A stretch of DNA of 64,000 bases from positions 496,001-560,000 of the forward strand of contig CADCSX010000009.1 of the NCBI GenBank assembly GCA_902805475.1, read 5' to 3'. Origin of the DNA: Entonaema liquescens. Lineage: Eukaryota; Ascomycota; Sordariomycetes; Xylariales; Xylariaceae. The notes under the pieces are model-generated. The model ran no database searches. It was given only the letters and a program-made list of their open reading frames with translations, and was not told the DNA's origin. Positions 57,001 to 64,000 of this stretch are shown piece after piece. The translations under genes and the position numbers were made by a program. Position 1 is the first letter of the stretch; every line of letters begins with the position of its first letter.

Positions 57001-59158
57001 GTTCGTCATTGAAAAACTTTTTCGCCTCTATAAGTGGCTGGAAAACAATCCGTGTGGTTCGTGTCTCGTTTGATTTTCCGTCGACGTGCAGGGGGCTAGA
57101 ATTCGACATCTCATCTCAATATCTGATTGCCGAGAAGGGCCAAGAAACCCAAGAGATGGCCCGGCCGTGTCTGCGTAGAGATTTCGGCAACGGTCGCGCT
57201 GTCGAGGGGATTGGCGTGGTAAAGTGACGACGTCTTATGATTTGGAGACGGGAGCTTATTAGATCCTTATAGGCTGACCGCAGCCAACGCTGCCAATGCT
57301 CATATGCACCCCACGAACATAACCGTCAGAGTTTTTGTCATGGTGCGATGGTGGATATGGATACATCCGTACAAGATGATCAGTCATTCTCAGGACTTTA
57401 CCGATGTAGAAGGTAACCGTTGCCAATGCGGAAATGACGGACCGGTAGACATTCCCATGGGCTGCTGTTATCGGAAACCGTCCCATCTTGCATCGGCTGG
57501 CATCGACTGGCATCAGACTCGCATTGACTCATGACTCGGAGTTGTGGCAGTTTTGGCAGTTATGACAGTTGTGGTATTGTCACGCATGGGAGCCTCCCTT
57601 ATTAACTCGACTTAACTCGACTTAATTCGACATACTCTGCGACATACCTGCAGTACCAAGAACTTTTGAAAGTTATTAGGCTTGAGGCTTTTCCGACTCC
57701 CCACCGGCGTCAGTACCTGAGCGCCAAGAGGCTCTGCGAGCATGGGTCGAGGATAAAATCTCTTTACATACCACATACCTAGGTATTTCACCACCACGAC
57801 GTACGTCGTACATCGTACATCGTACATCGTACATCGTACATATGTAGTAACAGCGCATCACGAGACAGCGCAGAAACAAGTTGAGTACTTCAACGGGGTG
57901 ATGCAGGGCCTACATAGTATGGAGTCGATGACTGTTTTAGGTATTAAGGTCGCATGTCTAGATCAACCCTGTCTTACCTGTCTTGTTATATGATTGATAT
58001 ATGTACGTAAGGTAGCGTGCACTTACATTAGTGTAGCTGATATACTTACATATATACATACATATATCTTATGTGGTTTAGATATGAGCCCCACGACAGG
58101 GGATAGGTTAAAAAGGTAGAAGGGGGAACATTTCTGCACCGGTCTTCGCAAGCCACAAGCGGGATCGCATGCTGGTCAAGACCGGGTTGGGACTCGGGTT
58201 GGACTTAGGTTTTTGGAACTTGGGTTGGAACTAGGTTCACACGCGGGGAGAAAGATCATAGGCGGGAGATAAATAGAGATGGTGGCTGATAGTGGATCGT
58301 GGGGGATAAGGTCCAGGGCTGTGAGGGTACCTCCTAAGTGTGAGGGTAGATCAGTTACTACTATTAGGTAGGTATGTATTTTTTTGGTGTCTTCGTTTCC
58401 TCCTAGTTATTCCCTAGTTGCTAACTAGTCTTCCTCTTTTACCGACGATGCGGTGATGTCCCAAGAAAACGCCATGCCCTATTAGGCCCGAGACGGTGAC
58501 ATAATTCATTCATGCCTGTCAGACGCTAACACTAGGCTCATTGGCTCTTCCGATAATGCAGCCGAATCCTCCGGAAGTGAATGCTTGCTGACTTGCAGCT
58601 GATAGAAGCTCGTGATGAGTGGAAAAAGAAAGAAGGACGAGATATATATGTAAGTCTTGGCTGCATGTAGGCGTTAAGGAATTTTATTATTATTCGACGC
58701 AGTGACACAACTTTTTTTTTTTCTTTTCTTTTACCGTTATAGAAACATGCGGTATTGGTAAGTAGGTAGATTTTAGTAAATGATGTAACCTTTCTGAAGA
58801 TAAAAAAGAAAAAGATTACTTTAGGTACTTAACCTTAAGTCGGCATTTTGTTTTATATGAAACGAAGTGCTTATCTACATACATGTATGATAAAGTTTCC
58901 CCGCTATTGAATCTCTTATACAATAATCTGTACCTAAGTATATATATAAGTGTAAGAGATACCTTTTTTTTTTGTCTTATATACAACTCTATAGCGCCGG
59001 CGACTATGATTTGTAATTTGTAATAAAAGATAAATACACGGATACAGTCTCCGATCGGGACGGAGTTCAACCTGCGGCACATACATGTGCACTTACATGG
59101 CACCTCTCGTTATGGCCGAAATTGAAAATAAAGTTACCCATTGCCAATCCCTACCTTA
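54034..59158. other. Gene-poor region left of the MITE
   Basis: No supported gene in about 5.1 kb. One open frame (54668-55156) is interrupted by a single TAA at 54908-54910 and has protein-like stretches (EVDDPVVKWGARIRHFGG). It might be a relic, but no family is recognised. From 55.2 to 57.0 kb the DNA is AT-leaning and featureless. A TTAACTCGACTTAACTCGAC repeat lies near 57603, and a CATCGTA array at 57806-57841. TACCTAGGTA lies near 57777. Confidence 0.5.
57806..57841. repeat. 7-bp tandem repeat CATCGTA
   Basis: Four full copies of CATCGTA (57811-57838) plus partial flanking units. Simple microsatellite in intergenic DNA. Confidence 0.85.
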
Positions 59159-59731
59159 CTCGTCAGGATTCCAAACATCCGACCTTTTTCCGGGGCTTCG
59201 CCCCTAAGGTCAGGGACTTTTAAAAGGTAACGAACTTTTAAAAGGTAAATTTTAGTACAAATTTTTACTAGTGCTGACCATACAAATTTAAGTATTTCAA
59301 TCAAAATGAATAGTGCTATTTACATGCAAAGATCTAATGCCTTAACTTTATATTATGTAATAAAACGTTGATCTAATGCGATTATCGTCACTTTTGTTGT
59401 TGCTTTTCTTACACTCAAATAATACTCACCAATTTTTAATAAAAATAAATAAAATATATTATAAATAATTAAAAGGCCAATAATTATTATAATGTCAAAG
59501 CCGATGCGATTAAAGGTAATTACGTTATATAAAAATTGAAAAGGTTGAAATATTAAGATTGTACGTATTAATAATATTTAAAATTCGGGTAGTACTTAAT
59601 ATTAGGTGTGCATCCTACCTAAATTTAAGTAGCCACAGAAATTACCTTTTAAAAGTTCGTTACCTTTTAAAAGTCCCTGACCTTAGGGGCGAAGCCCCGG
59701 AAAAAGGTCGGATGTTTGGAATCCTGACGAG
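59159..59731. mobile_element. MITE with perfect 90-bp inverted ends and TA target duplication
   Basis: The element runs from CTCGTCAGG to CCTGACGAG and is flanked by TA on both sides (59157-59158 and 59732-59733), the target duplication typical of Tc1/mariner-type transposons. The terminal inverted repeats, 59159-59248 and 59642-59731, match at all 90 positions by direct comparison. Each end contains a GGGGCTTCGCCCC hairpin and two copies of ACTTTTAAAAGGTAA. The 393-bp interior is AT-rich and codes for nothing recognisable, so a transposase would have to act in trans. Identical arms suggest recent insertion or a length below the RIP threshold. Confidence 0.92.
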
Positions 59732-59733
59732 TA

Positions 59734-61670
59734 GGTAAATTCCCATACTGTCCCACTTGTCTGTTGTCCTGTTGTCTTTTCTCGCCCATGGAACCCTGTA
59801 ATGGCTCGGGATAGTCGAACGATTACGTTAAATATATTCGGACAGCTAACTTGTATTCCACCAAAGGCATCTTTTCTATTTGGTAATCGTAGTGAATCCG
59901 AGCAGGCCAAAGCCTGTCCCTGAAATCCCCTAATTTACGTTCTTATAACCTAAAGGCATAGATTAGATCAGTGTGCATAAGTACCCGGTACAACCACGGT
60001 ACCCGGGGCTCCGATCCCATGTATTCCCATGTGCGCTTTGTCATACCACAGCTCCTTACTTTCTTCAGTATAGGTAAGCCACCGCCTCGCCTCAGTTGAG
60101 GCTGTCCCTCTTGCATTCAAGTGTCCTCTAAGTACCGTATACCTTGCACAAGCTAGCACGGGTAAGGTGCAGGCCTCTGATCTAACTTCATGGAAGCGTT
60201 TCCCGAAACTCTCATTATTACAATTTATTTTCTGTCATTCGATCAAAGATAAGATTATCTCTGGGTTATCAATTGCTCCATTATAATTCGCCCGTTTGTT
60301 TTCGTTCCCAAGCCTAATGACAAGTCATTTGCTTTTCCCTGAACCATAGTCTGAGAACCATACTATGAATCTATACCTCTTTGTAAGTCCACAGTTTTGA
60401 ATGGAATAACATCATTGCGGAATTGCGGATAATTCTGTATTAAATTCTATTGGGAGTTGTACAATTGGATATTACGATTGGATGTACCAAGTTTGACGGT
60501 AAACGTCGAAAGAAAAAAAAAGAAAAAAAGAAAAGAAAAGAAAAAAGGGCACGCGACTTTTCGATCGGCTTTCTCTTCCCTCCCCCGGAATAAGGAGGAA
60601 CAAGATCAAGAAGAAGAAGAAGAAGAAGAGGAAGAGGAAGAAACATCATCTCCCCAATGACAAGGCTAGTTGCAACCTGCAAGGCCATCTTCAACTAACG
60701 TTGTCCGACCCGCCTTGCCCTTGCACAGCTTATCGTCACCATCGCTCTTCCATGTCCACCTACCTAGTCTGAACTTCGTTGCATCTTACCCGGCCGGCAT
60801 TAACATGGTCCTCGGTCCATAAGCCCATATGCCCATAAGCCCATGTATTTTGTTCATGGTGTCTGTCTCTATTACTTCATTCGATCTCTTGTGAATAGCC
60901 TTCTTCCTTTCTCCTCCTATCAGCTTCAACTTACCTTAACTGGTTCTTCAATGACGAAAATAAGCCAAGCTTATTTGATACTTGCGTCCATCATTACCTA
61001 GTATCACACAGCGTCGGCACCCGGAGCAATTATATCATCATATCATTTAGTCTGGCCTATCGCACCCGTGGTTTTGCAGATTCTAGGCCACCACACACCC
61101 CCGTCCCCTTGACCGGAAGAAATCACGAGTTGCATGCGCCATTTGGAACTGCATGCGGCCTGTATCTAACGGTTATTTACTAGAAACCGATAGGTCCCAG
61201 CCTTAAGGTATCTTTGATTTCCCCGGTCTCTCATTTCGATAAAGCAGATCCCACCAGACTGGACAGGACTTGCTGAAGCACGCGGGAACTCGCGTGGGCT
61301 TTTAACCTGCGTCGCCTTGACGCCTTGACGCCTTGACGCCTCCCCGTGCCACTAACAGCCTTATCTCCCCTACCCTCCCTTAACTCCTTATCACACACAT
61401 ACCTTAAAGAGGCTTTCCTGGAGGCAGTGGAGAGACCCTCTGCAGAGATCAGCGTTCCTTGTTACGATTCCCAGGTTGTACTGTGGCAGCAGACCCTGTT
61501 CTTTCAAAAGTTACCACGGACCTGTCTTGGTATTCGGCTACCCTAGTACACCCCCCTCTCTTTCTCCGTCATTGGGTATCCAGGCGGGCCCCGATAGTGA
61601 TACGGCGAGGCCGACCTCAGCCAAGGAGCAGATAGCGGCGTTGTGTGTAACCCGCCAAATATTTTCAGTC
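59734..61670. other. Spacer and leader of the zinc-cluster factor gene
   Basis: No gene is supported. A polypurine tract (AAAGAAAAAAAAAGAAAA-type) lies near 60508-60547, and GAAGAAGAAGAGGAAGAGG near 60612-60640. An 8-bp CGCCTTGA repeat lies at 61313-61336. The pyrimidine-rich DNA from 61340 to 61670 is the probable 5' leader of the transcription factor. Confidence 0.5.
61313..61336. repeat. 8-bp tandem repeat, three copies of CGCCTTGA
   Basis: Three perfect tandem copies about 340 bases upstream of the zinc-cluster factor ATG, followed by a partial unit (CGCCTCCC). Confidence 0.85.
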
Positions 61671-63955
61671 ATGTCCAACCTTGGCGTCGTTTCTAGGACG
61701 GCTCCCATTGCCATTGCGCCTAAACCCTCTCAGCTATTTTCTAATCGCCATCATAGCACCGAGGCATCTTTGAATAGTATGAATGGTAATGATTCAACTG
61801 ATTCAGATTCTGCTGTAAGTGGAAACTCGACGACTTGTGAATCCTGTCTAAGAAGGCGACTTAAGTGCGTTGTTGGAGATGACGACGACAGCTGCGTATC
61901 TTGCCAAGTCCGGGGGATTCTATGTTCTTTAAACCAGAGCCCTCAGCCTCGTAAAAGAAAGCTAGCGCGTGACTCTACCGAGGAGAGCAACGGGAAGAGA
62001 GGGTGAGTGCTCACCGATATTTTCATTCGCTGAACCCCCAACCTTACGTTATCACCTTGCAGCATGGTCAACCGACGTAAAGGAGAGAAAAAAATCGCTG
62101 ACATACGATTGGCCAATGTAGCTCGCCTGGCAGGTCTGATAACAGGAGACAGCGGCAACGTCAAGCCAGCCTGTCAAGTACAACTGCTAGCACTTCTTTA
62201 ATTGAGGAGATGGCTAATTTTGGTGGTCCAACTTTACTCAAGCGCACGCTTGGTCTTCAAGAAGACCGGTACAGTCAGTACATTGGCCCGACCACTGACT
62301 TTGAGCCGTCCTTGATCAACCTTTCTCCATTCGACCCTCAAGATGAGAGCCTTCTCGCTCGAGGTACTCTTAGGAAAGTTAGCGACATTGATACTTTTTT
62401 GATGTTACCTGATAGTGCGACCCCTGGCCACGAACATCAATATGACGATCTCGACGAAATCCAACGACTCGTGGCTCCCTACGGCCGCAAACTCATTGAT
62501 CTCTACTTCGAAGTCGTCCATCCCGCATTTCCCATCCTCCAGAAGAATGTCTTTTACGAGAAATACGATCGGAACTACCGGGAATTCTCGCCGCCGTTGC
62601 TCGCTGCTGTTTACATCCTTGCTATTAACTGGTGGGACTACTCGGAAGAGCTATCCAAATCCCAGCGACCCAACGTGCGGGAGATTGAGAGGCTAATACG
62701 ATCTTCTTTGGCCGATGCTATGTGGCGCCCGAAGCTCTCTACCGTGCAGGCTGGACTTTTACTCTCGCAACGGCCCGAGGGCGACCAATGGGCCCCGACC
62801 GCTCAGATCGTGGCGATAGCTCAAGAACTTGGCCTCCACCTAGACTGCACGCACTGGAAGATCCCACCTTGGGAAAAAGGGCTTAGGAAAAGACTTGCTT
62901 GGGCTTTGTACATGCAAGATAAATGGGGAGCTCTCGTCCACGGACGGCCGTCACATATCTTTAGTTCTAACTGGGTTGTGCAGCCTTTAGCACCAAATGA
63001 TTTCCCAGAGGCAGAATTAGATGAGCAGAATCTGGAGGAAAAGATGGACATTGAAAGGGGTCGGACATTGTTTGCTCAAATGGTCTATCTTACGCAGGTG
63101 CTAGCCGAAATCCTCGAGACTTTCTACACGCTCGAGGCCATGCAGAACGTTACCGATGCTGGACCACAAGGTACTCACCTTGTCCTTGGCCTGGCGAAAC
63201 CCATCCAGCTTAAGCTCAAAGAGTGGTACGCCGCACTCCCGAGTGTGATCCGCATGGATTCTTCCTTCCAATCGGGTACTGTTGCGCCCGTCATTGCGCC
63301 CACCCGGCTGTCGAGCATCGGGTATCTGCACCTGGCCTACTTTGCGACGGAGATTACCCTCCATCGCCGGATTATACGGTCTCTGGAAACAGATTCGCAG
63401 GCCATTGATCCTTACGTTCAACATATTTGTCGGAGTGCTGCGAAAGCCCGTTTGATATCAGCCATGGACTTTGTTAATCGATTGACGCCGCAACATCTCC
63501 GATCCTTTTGGTACTTTGCCTCAAAGACCAACTTTGCATTAATTGGCACCTTTGGGTCACTTCTGTGGGCTACTTCTCCGGGCCGCGAAGAGGCTGACTG
63601 GTATCGGCGTAGGCTTGGAGAGTACCGCTGGACGTTAAGCGTTAGCAGTAAACCTGGCGAATCCAAAGGCCTGACTGAATTTGCGATGGGCATGCTTGAT
63701 ATATCGACCGGACTGTTGAAGCAACTTCCCGAGAAACCGGAATTGAGCCGTAGCGGAAGCGCCATCGAATTCGAAGTCGGCAGGCGTCAGAGTATCTTTT
63801 CTATGGGTATGAGCGGCACCATAGGGGAGCATTATAGCAGCATGGCTAGTGCCGACATCAGTAACATCCAGAGTCCCGAAAGTCAAATCGATAGTAGCGA
63901 CGAGGATTATGATACGTTTGCCCCGATGGCTGGGTTGGCTGGTATGGGCGACTGA
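61671..63955 (+). CDS. Zn2Cys6 transcription factor, TamA/Dal81-like
   Basis: Predicted 713-residue nuclear regulator. Exons are 61671-62002 and 62146-63955. The zinc cluster is C-x2-C-x6-C-x8-C-x2-C-x6-C (Cys56, 59, 66, 75, 78, 85). Then come GPTLLKRTLGLQ, YSQYIGPTTDFEPSLI and LYFEVVHPAFPILQKNVFYE, a layout typical of the Dal81/TamA co-activator of nitrogen-catabolic genes, followed by the fungal-specific TF middle homology region (WALYMQDKWGALVHGRPSHI). The intron starts GTGAGT. The final acceptor is taken as ATAACAG (62145), because this joins the frames. The nearer CTTGCAG (62062) would shift frame and stop after about 45 codons. The acidic, Ser-rich tail (SSDEDYDTFAPMAG) may be an activation region. 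The nitrogen role is inferred from family resemblance. Confidence 0.82.
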
Positions 63956-64000
63956 GGGAGTCACGCGACCATTTCTTATCGTATTTTCCTCTATTTTTCC

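Noticed and set aside
59683..59910. Open frame crossing the right end of the MITE
   Set aside because: It is partly the inverted repeat itself and has no coding features.
60457..60660. Lys/Glu-rich open frame near 60.5 kb
   Set aside because: Translation of polypurine and GAA-type simple sequence, not a protein.

Overview
The window is nuclear DNA of a filamentous ascomycete. The evidence is short introns (about 50-140 nt, GT...CTRAC/CTAAC...AG), fungal-specific families (KIN1-type kinase, Tco89, Crh-type GH16, TamA/Dal81-type zinc cluster, NLR-like ankyrin protein), GC-balanced genes separated by long gene-poor spacers, and AT-rich blocks that look like RIP products. Intergenic DNA rich in degenerate TAGGTACCTA strings suggests a Sordariomycete, perhaps Xylariales. 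The placement is inference.

Layout. 1-2.26 kb: AT-rich edge, octamer repeats and the kinase leader. 2.26-5.60: KIN1 kinase (+), with one GC-AG intron. 7.46-8.66: CAF40 of CCR4-NOT (+). 10.4-15.2: an accessory island with two complete small double GRF-like zinc-ribbon proteins, an open-frame relic, a P-loop GTPase with a long helical tail, and a truncated third zinc-ribbon copy, all (+). 17.2-18.8: ZIP metal importer (-). 19.9-21.5: a gene-free AT-rich block in which almost every G sits in CpG. 22.1-24.1: Mn-type CDF metal exporter (+). 24.7-26.2: COX15 (+), convergent with cytosolic lysyl-tRNA synthetase (26.4-28.4, -). 29.8-31.1: NLR-like N-terminal domain plus ankyrin repeats (+), with an uncertain joint. 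32.2-35.2: ABCG transporter (+). 35.7-37.3: flavin amine oxidase (+). 37.4-40.2: GMC oxidoreductase (-), broken by four one-base homopolymer shifts. 43.1: tRNA-Val(AAC) (-). 45.2-46.4: GPI-anchored GH16 chitin-glucan transferase (+). 48.9-50.3: MFSD5-like transporter (-). 52.4-54.0: Tco89-like TORC1 subunit (+). 54.0-61.7: a gene-poor stretch holding a 573-bp MITE with perfect 90-bp inverted ends. 61.7-64.0: zinc-cluster activator of TamA/Dal81 type (+).

Most genes are independent housekeeping or wall genes. Possible functional links are the ZIP/CDF pair (metal uptake and efflux on either side of the AT block), the ABCG-amine oxidase-GMC run (two oxidases next to an exporter, without a backbone synthase), and the zinc-ribbon/GTPase island. 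The island is the best candidate for an undescribed accessory system, because it holds duplicated, lineage-variable, partly decayed small genes interleaved with a GTPase of unknown role.

Exon boundaries were worked out by hand from splice signals and reading-frame continuity. No database or expression data were used.
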